Below, one piece after another: positions 47,801 to 56,895 of a stretch of DNA of 64,000 nucleotides. Both the position numbers and the translations under genes were made by a program. Below the pieces are notes generated by a model, which was not told the origin of the DNA, made no database searches, and saw only the letters and a program-made list of their open reading frames with translations. Numbering within the stretch: the stretch's first letter is position 1; each line of letters starts with the position of its first letter. This DNA comes from Poritiphilus sp965212595 (GTDB lineage: Bacteria; Bacteroidota; Bacteroidia; Flavobacteriales; Flavobacteriaceae): NCBI GenBank assembly GCA_965212595.1, contig CBDBVE010000008.1:81643-145642 (forward strand), in the 5' to 3' direction.

Positions 47801-50232
47801 TACTGGAACAAACTAGGGCAGAAGGCAGGAAAAAGGAAAAGGAAAAAGACAGAATATTAGGGGTAAGTTCCCTCTTAATTGGAAGTAGCTATAGCGGGTT
47901 GTCTATCAGAAGTACCTTGAGAGCGCTTTTAAACGGAGTGGTTTGGGCAAATAACAGCCTGAAGAAAATGAATGGTATAGAACCTCCATTTATTGCAAAC
48001 TTACAGATTATAGAGATTTTTAAAGATCGGGCAATTCACGCGACTCATGAATTGATAAAGATTAGCAAGGAGCCTTCTTTTATTGACTATGTTGAATTTG
48101 AAGATCCTTATGTGCGTGAGGTTTCCGGAATGCGGAGCCGAATCCCGGGTGAAGATAAAGCGGAATGGTGGGATAGACTAAAAGTAGAAGTGCCTAAAGA
48201 CCTTCATGATAGAGATAACGCCCCCCTGAAATTCACAGCTCTAACAGACAGGGCCCGGGCCGAAGAACAAATTGTGTCCACTCAACGTGCCCTGATCGAC
48301 AAGTTAATAGAATCTTCAGTACGGTCAAGCACCTGGGAGGAAGAGACGGCAAGGACGCTTTTCCATTTGTTGATCCCTAACAATTTTAAAGACTACGCTA
48401 CAGACAACAAAAACATCTTGATGATATTAGATGATCAGTCTGCGAAATATCCATGGGAAATCCTGCATTATCCCAATGAGAATAACAAAGCTTCTCTGGC
48501 TACTCAAATTGGATTAATACGGCAACTGGTAACCAAGGAATGGGAATACGAAGATAAAATAGTTCCTGTTGTAGAAAAGTCGGTTTTGGTCGTGGGCAAC
48601 CCAAAGTTAGATAAAGAAAGCGATTTTCAGTCCTTACCCTATGCAAGAAAGGAAGCGAAGTCGGTCATAGAGATCTTTAAAAATGAATCCTATAATATCG
48701 TAGATTCAATAGAAGAGAATGGGGTTACCGTAATCAATAAGCTTTTCGGAAACAACTATAAAATTATCCACCTTGCAGGTCACGGGGATGTAAATGAGGA
48801 AGATCCCACCCTTACCGGAATGGTACTCAGTGACGGCTTGTTTATAACTCCGGCCGAAATTCTAAAGCTACCTCAAACCCCGGAGTTCGTCTTTATAAAC
48901 TGCTGCTATTTGGGTAAAAACGAGGAAGACCTTTCTAAGATTCCAAGCTTTCACAAACTAGCGGCCAACCTGGGTACTCAATTTATAAGAAAAGGAGTCA
49001 AGGCCGTTGTAGCTGCGGGTTGGGCAGTAGACGACCTGGCTGCTCAAGACTTCGCAGAGAATTTCTATCACCGGATGTTTGAAGGCATGACCTTTGGCGA
49101 GGCAGTAAAATCTGCAAGGCTACATACCTATCAACGTCATAAAATGACGAACACCTGGGGCGCTTATCAATGTTACGGAGATCCTTATTATCAGATGGCG
49201 AAGCGCAAGAAAGGATCAACCTACAGAAATTGGAATTTTGTTGATATGGCTGAGGCAATCATTGAGTTTCAGAATATCGCTAACCGCTCCGAACCCGCTT
49301 CGAGCCGTGATAAAGATTATTTAAAAAATGAGTTGAAGGCATTAATTAAAAGTGTGCCTTCCAAGTGGTTGCGAAAATCTATCTTGGTCGAAGCCATTGC
49401 CAATTGTTTTTATGAGCTTGATCTTTATGAAGACGCCCATAAATACCTTGTTAGGTTAAGGTACTTGGCAGATGGTATGGTTAGCCTGGACGCGATGCAC
49501 AAACTGGCCAATCTGCAAATGAAACTGATTTTGAAGGAGTTCGGGCATTCCAAAGGATTAAATCAGGAGGCCAGGTCAAGAATCAAGGATTCTGAGCAAA
49601 TAATTGAGAACTTATTGTCTTTTGGAAAAACAGACCGAAGGCTTTCACTTAAGGGAGGGCATTACAAGCGAAAATCTTTAATACACCGTACCCTTGATCC
49701 TATTAAGAATGATTTGGCATTGTCCTCTGAAGCGTACCGGGAAGCACATGAGCTTGTGGTAAATATGGAAGAAAATTACTATTCGCTTATCAACTGGTTA
49801 ACCATAGAAAAAGTTTACGAATGCTATGCTACGAACCGAAGGAAGCAGCTGAAAGAAGCCCGAACCAAATTTGAATCGCTCAAAAACCTTTTAAAAGACA
49901 GCGGTAAATACAGTTCTTCTTTCTGGGGCCGTACCTATGAAGGAACATTACAGATCTACTTATTATTAGAGAGCCCTACGCTTCAGGAAGATAACAAGAG
50001 AATTAAAAAGGTGCTTAAGAACTACGGTGCCAATTGGAGCAAGGGCGGATCAATACGAAAAGCAGAGAATATTTTAGGACAACTCTATTTCCTAATCAGG
50101 ATATTGGAGCGTTTATTAAGTTTAGACTCTGAAGAGTTCAAAGTGAGAAACAAAGCAAAAATAGGGCGTTTAATACGCTCTTATTCCAGTTTAAAAACAC
50201 AATTGGAGGGTATTTTTTATGAAAATGGTTAG
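44866..50232 (+). CDS. Giant double alpha/beta-hydrolase and CHAT protease protein
   Basis: A 1788-residue soluble protein. Two hydrolase modules come first: an L-L-H-G-T-A strand with an S-H-S-R-G-G elbow (Ser241), then a lecithin-cholesterol-acyltransferase-like P-G-I-M-G-S and F-D-W-R-H with G-H-S-M-G-G (Ser615). About residues 1200-1420 form a CHAT (caspase-like) domain: H-L-A-G-H-G (His1302, His1306) and I-N-C-C (Cys1346/1347), the expected His-Cys dyad. The C-terminal ~360 residues are helical and TPR-like. The layout suggests a lipase and protease effector with a built-in sensor. It heads the block with SIR2, PIG-L and ATP-grasp genes. Confidence 0.85.
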   Translation: MKNRISFYGNNVKEEGFFDTENSFLDVETRATFEVIRERSEAAEQLVDIDDDELLQLEFEDGFVRLMTLKQLTEEFPEVQTRSVSADEDHIRLPDFLEGYDTTRGPIKNLLKKLKIVSVNEKLTEFSAIALAAKIEDQLEPAEGLYVCDDPNHLTKIAGKLDTADPMLILLHGTASSTAGSFGGFVKDDEPSAAWKEIQKTYKKRIFAFEHRTLSKSPLANAVHLLKLLPENATVHLVSHSRGGLIGEILSRNQLDGKEPFSQEDIRVFELLDEEEELDRKDDIEHLKELNALLRERRIRVEKFVRVACPASGTTLASQRLDLYLTVILNLIGLIPGLKGNPIYTYVKSFLIAFVKKKADTKLLPGLEAMMPESPFIRVLNNRNNTINSELFIIAGDVKAHGIGRSIAVMLTDAFYRAQHDFVVNTISMLGGTPRKDTYYKFYSNKDVSHFNYFINKPSQNNIAAALGSTKLTNTGFKPLNQLLLEEFESGKVRGRLHYVAPGEKEEKDAPHVYVLPGIMGSKLRAEKHSVWVNPLRLATGQMERLDIEAEEVEAYALMGSAYRSLLRELGKRYNVIPFPFDWRHSIVDSAKVLAQDLEERMKKTQQPIRIMGHSMGGLVAHALYSGHKAVWDKFIGREGSRMIFLGSPIGGSHIIPAVFLREHKLFKILHSLDLKNSSAELLKIIRSYPGLLELLPMSGKNDYFKNLIWQKMAQGSKDFVQPLKEELQRASRLKVLFEKRPIDKKNVVYVAGKDRRTPCELDFDDGGKPFLWGTAEGDSCVTWATGIPKQLQDQTWYMDETHGNLCASKRHFPALIDLLENGFTNLLPNKPIKDRGDELKFVMPEDTPLTLNSEMALEHAILGIIPDLGIDTPEFKINLDVCHGDLGNARFPVAVGHHVGDPIVSAERVVDFYMKKALSRHHEVGLYPGTIGSSIVLLNEKDKFKGAIVLGLGVYGELNEGMLARSFSHACVDYAMSVLEQTRAEGRKKEKEKDRILGVSSLLIGSSYSGLSIRSTLRALLNGVVWANNSLKKMNGIEPPFIANLQIIEIFKDRAIHATHELIKISKEPSFIDYVEFEDPYVREVSGMRSRIPGEDKAEWWDRLKVEVPKDLHDRDNAPLKFTALTDRARAEEQIVSTQRALIDKLIESSVRSSTWEEETARTLFHLLIPNNFKDYATDNKNILMILDDQSAKYPWEILHYPNENNKASLATQIGLIRQLVTKEWEYEDKIVPVVEKSVLVVGNPKLDKESDFQSLPYARKEAKSVIEIFKNESYNIVDSIEENGVTVINKLFGNNYKIIHLAGHGDVNEEDPTLTGMVLSDGLFITPAEILKLPQTPEFVFINCCYLGKNEEDLSKIPSFHKLAANLGTQFIRKGVKAVVAAGWAVDDLAAQDFAENFYHRMFEGMTFGEAVKSARLHTYQRHKMTNTWGAYQCYGDPYYQMAKRKKGSTYRNWNFVDMAEAIIEFQNIANRSEPASSRDKDYLKNELKALIKSVPSKWLRKSILVEAIANCFYELDLYEDAHKYLVRLRYLADGMVSLDAMHKLANLQMKLILKEFGHSKGLNQEARSRIKDSEQIIENLLSFGKTDRRLSLKGGHYKRKSLIHRTLDPIKNDLALSSEAYREAHELVVNMEENYYSLINWLTIEKVYECYATNRRKQLKEARTKFESLKNLLKDSGKYSSSFWGRTYEGTLQIYLLLESPTLQEDNKRIKKVLKNYGANWSKGGSIRKAENILGQLYFLIRILERLLSLDSEEFKVRNKAKIGRLIRSYSSLKTQLEGIFYENG

Positions 50233-50337
50233 GCTTGTCAGGCAGAACTTGTCAAGCATGGACGGTTCTAAAAAAGCTAACAAAATTTTATATGGATCTA
50301 TTTACACTAGTCCTCATAGCTACTGGGGAAATTTTTT

Positions 50338-53124
50338 ATGACAAACACAACTAACCAACCAGCGGAGGCAGACCAACCAGTGCGGCCAGAAGACCGTACC
50401 AAAACAGACCTAAAGGCTCTGGCAGAACATCTGGCATTAAATTACTTTAACTCATGCTCTATTGACATTTACCCCGATCAACGCGGTGCGCAAAAAGATA
50501 AATTAATAGATCTTAAAGAAAAAGTGTTTGAAGATAAGGGGGAGTTTGAGCTCAGCAATATTGAAAACAACACGCCTTATAGAAATATTCTGGTCATAGG
50601 GGCCGGGGCAACATCCAACGCATTTAGTGACATACCCCTGGCTACTAAGGCAATATCGGATATTCAGGAAAAGATAGTACTGCAAAAGGTTCCAATAGAG
50701 GGAACTGACTTAGAGTTTACCGATTTGAATTTTGATTACTTTATTAAATTCTATCAACTTGCCTTCCCTGAGGTCTCACAAATTTTTAACTGGAAACCAG
50801 AAGACCTGACAAGTACTTTTAACGACGCAGATCTCAACAGGTATTTAGCTGATGCGCTAAACGTAGGGATCAGAAACCCGGAAAACCTCGAAAACCTTAC
50901 AAAACTGCGAGGTTTGGGAAAGCTTGGTAAAAAGCAGGAGAAAGAGGAAACGATCAACTTTTTAAGTGAGCTCGGTAAAAAGTATTTTGATCATTATCAA
51001 AAACTCATCTTATATAGTTCGGATGAAGAGGTGGAAGCAAAAATTGACTTTGAAACCTCCTTGTACCTTTTATCTGAAATCTTTACCCATTCTACTATAC
51101 GCAGGGTGTTAAAGGAGATCTATGATGTTCGCCACGGTCCGACCCTTTTTTACCAAATAGCGGCGCACTTATTTAAAAATGGATTTTTAGATGTCATTAT
51201 CAATTTTAATTTTGATGAGCTTTTAGATCAGGCCATTGAGGATGAGGTCGATGAAAATGGTTATGACAAGATTTTATCTGACGGCGATTGCAGACCCTTG
51301 AAAGAGCTTTTTACACTCAATAAATTGAGGCAGCCACTCTATATTAAACCGCATGGTACCACAGGACATTCAAGCTCCCTGAGGTTTACGAAAAATCAAT
51401 ACCATGAGCTTCCACAGGATATGCGCGAGTTTTTGGAAGGGGTTATTTCCAATGAAGACAAAGATTCGATATTTGAAGACAGGGAGCCAACCAAAAGAGC
51501 AGGTCGTTCAGAAATTAAGGTAAATCTTATTGTGGTAGGATTTGGTATGAAAAGCCTTGAATTTAATGACATTGTTTCCTCTAAGATGCCCGAAGGCTCC
51601 AATGTTTTTATGCTATATAACCATGAGAGCGAAGATGACGAAGAAATTAGAGCTAAATGCGATCATAAGAAAGAAAGCCTAGAAAAACTTTTTAAAGCCA
51701 AGAAACGAAAACCACCGGAGTTTCATTTTATTGGTCATGAATTCTATAAGGACTACACCGTCCTGGATAAGCACTACACCATCCCGGATAAGCACCACAC
51801 CGTCCCGGCTAAGGACTATGACTACACTTCCCTGGGGCATACATTCAATGAATTGTACGGGATCATTGGGAAATTCTTCAAACCCGCATTTAAGCCGCCT
51901 CCTATTAATACGCATTTGATCGTTTCTAGTTTTTTCGGTACCAGAAATTTTTGGCATCCGCTTACAGCTGAGAGAAGCTCTCGGGAAGCTATAAGCGATA
52001 AGACCAAATATCCGAGGAGTTACTTTAAATCGGAGGATATAACGGAATATTATAAAGACAGAGTACTCCTGGAGATACTTTTAAGTATGTTGGCGAATAA
52101 TGGCCAGTTAGATTCTTCTTTATTGATGAATGGGAATACAGGGTATTACTATTCACTGTATTTTGACAATGCCGGCGTCAACAAAGCTGATGGCGAGAGC
52201 AAGGCGGAACCTTTGGAAGCTTTGATACGAAAATTCGTTGGTAATGAGGTGCCTATTAACCCTTTTGAAATAACAAACCTGAGCATTAATGATCATTACG
52301 AGGCTTTGGTGAATCAGGTACTTAATCCCAAAAAACTATTTTCTAAAAAATTAGAGGACTTTATTAATGACTTGGAAGGTACCCAAAAAACGTATTTGAA
52401 AGCCTGTTTTCAGGAAATCAAACAATCAAACAACTCAAAGATTCAAGGCCGGTATCGCAGTACTACTCACCATATATTTAAAGACTATTCAAAAACAGAT
52501 CTAATTACCAATCACCTCGGATATAACCTCAATTTTTATGATGGCTTATATGGTTTTATTGGGAACCAGACTGGGAAAAAAAAACAGAGAAAATCTAGCA
52601 ATACTAACAAAATAGAAGTCAATACCATCTGTGTGATTGCAGACTATGGATATCAAATAAAACATTTTATCCAGGAGATCATCGAGAAAGGGCAAATCGA
52701 GAAAATCTTTGTAGTCCTGGCCTGCCCATATACTTCAAAAGAAGAGCTTGGAAAAGATGGCGTAAAAGGATTAAAGAAAGCGGCTTACGCCCGGTTCTCA
52801 ACAGAAAAAACAAGAAGCCAGGTCGAGGCAATGGTAAAAGTACGTTTCCGTTACATTAAAAGGCATAACCACCACATGGCTATTTTTATGGAATATGACC
52901 ATAATGGCAAGCCAGGCGAAATTGATTTCGATTCAGAGCAGAAAAAGGTTTATAGGGCATTATATCACTATAAAAGAGGATTAACCGAAACAATTAATCC
53001 AATCAGACTTAAATTGGAAGAAAACAAAAAATACTTACTGCAGAAATTTAAATATTATGCAGATCGCGCCGAGGCAGAGTTTCCAATTGGAGATAAGTGG
53101 ATAACGGATTCAAAAGATAAATGA
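50338..53124 (+). CDS. SIR2-like protein, candidate NADase
   Basis: A 928-residue protein. The N-terminal half carries the SIR2 pattern: an I-G-A-G-A-T-S-N-A-F...I-P-L-A nucleotide loop (GAGAT at residues 88-92), I-N-F-N-F-D (Asn291, Asp293) in place of the usual T-N-Y-D, and K-P-H-G with His339. SIR2 domains of phage-defence systems (e.g. Thoeris ThsA, DSR) cleave NAD+. Around residues 472-492 three 7-residue units repeat in tandem. The C-terminal ~400 residues are not recognised. It lies 105 bases after the CHAT gene. Catalysis is inferred from the motifs. Confidence 0.78.
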   Translation: MTNTTNQPAEADQPVRPEDRTKTDLKALAEHLALNYFNSCSIDIYPDQRGAQKDKLIDLKEKVFEDKGEFELSNIENNTPYRNILVIGAGATSNAFSDIPLATKAISDIQEKIVLQKVPIEGTDLEFTDLNFDYFIKFYQLAFPEVSQIFNWKPEDLTSTFNDADLNRYLADALNVGIRNPENLENLTKLRGLGKLGKKQEKEETINFLSELGKKYFDHYQKLILYSSDEEVEAKIDFETSLYLLSEIFTHSTIRRVLKEIYDVRHGPTLFYQIAAHLFKNGFLDVIINFNFDELLDQAIEDEVDENGYDKILSDGDCRPLKELFTLNKLRQPLYIKPHGTTGHSSSLRFTKNQYHELPQDMREFLEGVISNEDKDSIFEDREPTKRAGRSEIKVNLIVVGFGMKSLEFNDIVSSKMPEGSNVFMLYNHESEDDEEIRAKCDHKKESLEKLFKAKKRKPPEFHFIGHEFYKDYTVLDKHYTIPDKHHTVPAKDYDYTSLGHTFNELYGIIGKFFKPAFKPPPINTHLIVSSFFGTRNFWHPLTAERSSREAISDKTKYPRSYFKSEDITEYYKDRVLLEILLSMLANNGQLDSSLLMNGNTGYYYSLYFDNAGVNKADGESKAEPLEALIRKFVGNEVPINPFEITNLSINDHYEALVNQVLNPKKLFSKKLEDFINDLEGTQKTYLKACFQEIKQSNNSKIQGRYRSTTHHIFKDYSKTDLITNHLGYNLNFYDGLYGFIGNQTGKKKQRKSSNTNKIEVNTICVIADYGYQIKHFIQEIIEKGQIEKIFVVLACPYTSKEELGKDGVKGLKKAAYARFSTEKTRSQVEAMVKVRFRYIKRHNHHMAIFMEYDHNGKPGEIDFDSEQKKVYRALYHYKRGLTETINPIRLKLEENKKYLLQKFKYYADRAEAEFPIGDKWITDSKDK
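51751..51813 (+). repeat. Three in-frame 21-base tandem repeats in the SIR2-like gene
   Basis: Three 21-base units encode DYTVLDK, HYTIPDK and HHTVPAK, followed by a partial DYD. They lie just after the SIR2 region and could form a flexible linker. Repeat number can vary by slippage without breaking the frame. Confidence 0.85.
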
Positions 53125-53226
53125 AAAACGAACGATTTATGACCACTTTATACAAAATTTACAACCATTAAATATTAAAATGCCGAGATATATGAGGAAA
53201 CAACAAAGGATTCTTAGCATCAAAAA

Positions 53227-55614
53227 ATGACTTGTTTTATGGACGTCGATAAAATCATTAACGATCTTATTAATTACAATAATTCCTCCAATAAACCCCT
53301 AAAAGACGAGGAGTATCAAAAGATATTTGAGGAGGAAGGAACAAAGAAAGCAGAGTACATAATAAATCACTTAAGAACTCATTCAGAACTCGAGAATGAA
53401 GATTTATCCCGCTATGTTTATCTAAGCATTGGAGGGGCAGATGGTTCGGAAGTGGAGGCCATTTTTAGGGACACGGAAGTTGAAAACGCGATTCTGGTTG
53501 AAATAAGTGATGCTGCATCCGACCTGGCTAGAAACAGGTCTAAAAAGCTAAAGAAAGAACTCGGAAAGAGTTTGGTTGTTATTCAAGGGGATACAACCCA
53601 AAGAATGACTGATGTATTAAAAAAAATGGAGGAGCTTTCTGGAGAACAGAACATAGATGGTTTAATTCTTTCCATCCAAGCGGTCATTCACGAACTGCCA
53701 AAGCGCAGTCCAGGATTTAGGTCTTCAATTTTCTTCGGGCAACTTTTTAAAGTTTTTTCAAACAACGTTTTTTACGGAAGAGAGCCGATCAAGCCTGAAC
53801 GCTGGCCTCCAACTTTAGAATTGTCAATTGGTAATGCTAGTTCAGCTAACCTAAAGAAGGTGGCAGACATTGTAAACGAAAAACTGCATATTACCAAGAA
53901 AGAGGTTGTGGACATCGCGAATAACTATGTGAACATAGATGCTGTACTTTGTTTAGAGCTACTTCACAAGGTAATAAGGTCTAAAGATGTTGCTGAATTT
54001 AAACATGAATTAGGAGAACAATTGACTAGTGTTGATCCGAATGTAACCAGAAAAATCATAGAAAATCATATCGGAAATAATACGGTGGTCATAGAACCTA
54101 CCACAACAAACGGATTTCTACGAGCCTGGAAACAATATGCGGTCAACGTTAAGTCAGAGACGGGAGAAAAGCTTTCTTTTCCAAATACGCATGCCCGGTT
54201 GATAGGTGTTTCAATTAAGAAAAAAATGACAAAGAAGGACTTCAAAAAGCTCAAAATTGATGGGAAGGGAAAAAGAGCCCTATTTATAGGACCACATCCC
54301 GATGACATTGAATTAGGAGCTGGGGGAACCGCATGCAAACTTAATGCAATTGGATGGACGTCATATTTTGTAATTGTCACAAAGAATGAAACCACAGGAG
54401 ATGCCAGAAAAAATGAAGCGCTGGAAGCTGCTAAGATTTTGGGCACTGATCCTGCTAACGTTATATTTTTAGATTTGCCCGATGGGAAGCTTGAAAATTA
54501 CCCGCAAGACGAACTGCAACAGGCCCTATATGAAATTATTGATTTCATAGACCCACATTTGATATTTGGTCCAAACAATTTGGATAAGCATAAAGACCAT
54601 GTGGCTGTATTCCACGCTTTAAGTTTTGCATCTAAAAGCAGGGGTTTTTTAATGTACTATGTACTTCACCATATCAAGGAAAAGGAAATTGATAAAAAAG
54701 TCTGCGTTGATGTCCTGGATTTTTGGGATAAAAAGATTGCGTCCTGTCTAGCTCACCAAACCGAAGTGAAGCGGGGTAGCATCACCAAAAGTAGATTGAA
54801 CTACACGAAAAAACTAGCCGCTGCGAAAAAGGGCATATTATACGAGTATTTCGGACTTGTTTACCCTTCTGGATACGATTTGAAGGATTTTATTAACAAG
54901 GTAAATGTAATTAACAATAATATGTTCGGCATGTTTTGGGTAATGACGCTTGGAATGGAAGGAAATAAGGATATCCTCCTAAATTTTGTCCCGGCCTGTG
55001 TATCCAAAACAGGTCCTAATTTAGAGGGGAGAGGTCGTAGTCAGCTGACTTCAAAGCTTAACAAATTTTTTCCAAAATTGGAGTTAAAAGAGTTAGAAGT
55101 AGAGAACTATGGCAATATGTACAATTTGGAGCGAGTTTTTTATCATGAAAATTGCCTTTTTAGCGGCGGAGCTCTCGCTAACCTCTGGACCTTCCGTTAT
55201 CTATTTGGTTACCCACATTTTAAGTATAGGGAAAAGCAATTTATTAGGCATGTTGTGCTTGCTGCAGATAGCCCGGTTTATACTCATGACCATATGGAAT
55301 CAATGAATGATACGGATGAAATGAAAACCTGGGGAGCGGTAATAGTTATGTGGGGGTGGTGTATAAAAGAGAAAGAAGAACCTACTACCGTTTATGCTGC
55401 TGGAATAAGCAGAATTTCTACTTACGGGGCCTATCTGCTTTTAATGGACCCAACCCAGCAAATGTTTGAGGCAATGACAGCTTCAAAATCTCAGAATTTA
55501 GCTGGGATACAGGTTAATTTTAGCTTAAAAGAAATTAAGGCTCCCAAATCTGTCGAAGATATCGAGATTCAAAATATCGATTTTCTTGGAAAAGCTATCA
55601 AACTAGAAAAATGA
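53227..55614 (+). CDS. Methyltransferase-like / PIG-L deacetylase / unknown C-terminal fusion
   Basis: A 795-residue protein in three parts. Residues about 60-340 look like a Rossmann methyltransferase (Y-L-S-I-G-G-A-D-G-S-E glycine loop, I-L-V-E-I-S-D-A second strand). About 345-560 is a PIG-L/LmbE zinc deacetylase, with H-P-D-D at 357-360 and H-K-D-H (His455, His458), the zinc ligands expected for de-N-acetylation of aminosugars or similar amides. The last ~230 residues are unknown, with H-V-V-L-A-A-D-S-P and a Cys/Trp-rich segment. Start at 53227 or 53239. It overlaps the ATP-grasp gene by four bases (ATGA), so the pair likely share one pathway, making or modifying a small molecule. Confidence 0.75.
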   Translation: MTCFMDVDKIINDLINYNNSSNKPLKDEEYQKIFEEEGTKKAEYIINHLRTHSELENEDLSRYVYLSIGGADGSEVEAIFRDTEVENAILVEISDAASDLARNRSKKLKKELGKSLVVIQGDTTQRMTDVLKKMEELSGEQNIDGLILSIQAVIHELPKRSPGFRSSIFFGQLFKVFSNNVFYGREPIKPERWPPTLELSIGNASSANLKKVADIVNEKLHITKKEVVDIANNYVNIDAVLCLELLHKVIRSKDVAEFKHELGEQLTSVDPNVTRKIIENHIGNNTVVIEPTTTNGFLRAWKQYAVNVKSETGEKLSFPNTHARLIGVSIKKKMTKKDFKKLKIDGKGKRALFIGPHPDDIELGAGGTACKLNAIGWTSYFVIVTKNETTGDARKNEALEAAKILGTDPANVIFLDLPDGKLENYPQDELQQALYEIIDFIDPHLIFGPNNLDKHKDHVAVFHALSFASKSRGFLMYYVLHHIKEKEIDKKVCVDVLDFWDKKIASCLAHQTEVKRGSITKSRLNYTKKLAAAKKGILYEYFGLVYPSGYDLKDFINKVNVINNNMFGMFWVMTLGMEGNKDILLNFVPACVSKTGPNLEGRGRSQLTSKLNKFFPKLELKELEVENYGNMYNLERVFYHENCLFSGGALANLWTFRYLFGYPHFKYREKQFIRHVVLAADSPVYTHDHMESMNDTDEMKTWGAVIVMWGWCIKEKEEPTTVYAAGISRISTYGAYLLLMDPTQQMFEAMTASKSQNLAGIQVNFSLKEIKAPKSVEDIEIQNIDFLGKAIKLEK

Positions 55615-56477
55615 AGTTCGTAATTCAGGAGGCCGGGGGTGGCGCGGCCAGAAGCGCGTACTATTTTTTTAGAGATGCCGGAGTGCATATTGACAGTTTG
55701 TTAGCTGTTGATTCTAACCCGAAGGCCCTGGTAGAGTGGGAGAGGATATTACAGGTCAAAACACAATTACAAGAACAATACAACTACAAGGAAGGAGATG
55801 TAATTTCTCCAAATGATGAGTATTTCCGCTTATTCAACTCTACTGATGGGCTATTGTGTAATTCGAAATCGCTTGAGATTCATCACAAGGCAATATGCTA
55901 TGAGAAATTGGCCTCGAGTAGTATAGATAATCTAAAATTGCCTAAAAGAATGCGAAAGACTAATGGCCTGCAGAAGTATGTTGTAAGGAACGTCCTCGCT
56001 GCGGGGCTCAAGGGATTAATTATTGGTACCCAGGAATTTCAAGAAAATAAGGATATTATAATCACGGAGTACATCCCTTTTGAGTACGAGCTTGTTGTTG
56101 ATTTTTATAGCTTGGCGGACTTCTCACAGTTTGTTATGGCTCCTAGAATTACTCATAATATGAACAGAATAGGCGAGGATATGTTTTGTACACTGATTGG
56201 GGTCAAAAACAAGGAATATCGAAAAATATGTGATATGACAGAAGCCGTAATTAAAACATTAGGAATCCAAAAAATTGGGATGTTACAGCTGGGTTTTTTG
56301 GAAGGGCGATATTATTTCATTGAAGCGGCTACTAGATTAAGCGGGTCTTCTTATTTGAATTTAGCCAGTAATTATAATCCTATCAAAGCAATTCTTCATG
56401 GAAGGATGGAATATAACAACGATTTTGAGAATAAATATATTTCTACGCGCTATTTCAAGCCTTTTAATGTTTTCTAA
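55611..56477 (+). CDS. ATP-grasp ligase-like protein
   Basis: A 288-residue protein with the ATP-grasp layout: an N-terminal Rossmann-like strand with G-G-G, an I-I-I-T-E-Y-I-P segment as the first nucleotide-site strand, and a final F-I-E-A-A-T-R-L-S-G-S-S, which matches the metal/ATP-binding E-x-N/T-x-R-x-S-G-S block of the family. ATP-grasp enzymes join a carboxylate to an amine or thiol through an acyl phosphate. It is coupled to the methyltransferase/PIG-L gene by overlapping ATGA. Together they could deacetylate a precursor and ligate the freed amine; this order is inference. At 288 residues it is short for the family, so the N-terminal region may be reduced. Confidence 0.75.
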   Translation: MKFVIQEAGGGAARSAYYFFRDAGVHIDSLLAVDSNPKALVEWERILQVKTQLQEQYNYKEGDVISPNDEYFRLFNSTDGLLCNSKSLEIHHKAICYEKLASSSIDNLKLPKRMRKTNGLQKYVVRNVLAAGLKGLIIGTQEFQENKDIIITEYIPFEYELVVDFYSLADFSQFVMAPRITHNMNRIGEDMFCTLIGVKNKEYRKICDMTEAVIKTLGIQKIGMLQLGFLEGRYYFIEAATRLSGSSYLNLASNYNPIKAILHGRMEYNNDFENKYISTRYFKPFNVF

Positions 56478-56895
56478 AATATTAAGAGTTCATTTCTGGT
56501 TAGTAAATTGTTAGTCTTCAGATCGCTCAATCTCTCGTATGCCGGAAAAAACTTTGTCGATTGAATCTTTTTCGCAATGGATTACTAGAAAGAATTACAT
56601 ATAATTCATCACCCCCATAATAAAGTAAATGGTGAGCGAAAGGATTAGACAGCTGATAGCGGCTAAGAGGTTATCTCCCTGAAATTCGGTTTTTAGGACT
56701 TTTACCAGGCTTTTCATGATTTGGAAATTTACCCAAAGGTCGCTAAGCGGGTTTGGGAGGGCTAAAATCCTCGACCTTGGACACAGATGCTCGATAATCA
56801 CCTTTTCAGGAGCGATAGAACGAAAAAAGCTGTTTTTGGGCTAGAATTTTGGACAGACTTATCTAGTATAATCGCCTTAGTTGTTAGAATATACG
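56478..56895. other. Convergent intergenic region
   Basis: A 418-base gap between the ATP-grasp gene and the minus-strand T9SS gene. Apart from the small peptide gene at 56595-56717 I see no feature; no clear hairpin terminator for either flanking gene. Confidence 0.4.
56595..56717 (-). CDS. Small membrane peptide, intact copy
   Basis: A 40-residue open frame from the ATG at 56717 (MKSLVKVLKTEFQGDN, then one hydrophobic helix ending MGVMNYM). A longer frame from 56801 is possible but its extra N-terminus is not supported by the sister copy. The protein is a single-span membrane peptide with a basic N-terminus. The degraded relative at 44491-44583 keeps nearly the same residues despite many base changes, which suggests that it was once selected as protein. 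The family is not recognised; it could be a toxin-like peptide or a passenger at the island edge. Confidence 0.5.
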   Translation of the reverse strand: MKSLVKVLKTEFQGDNLLAAISCLILSLTIYFIMGVMNYM

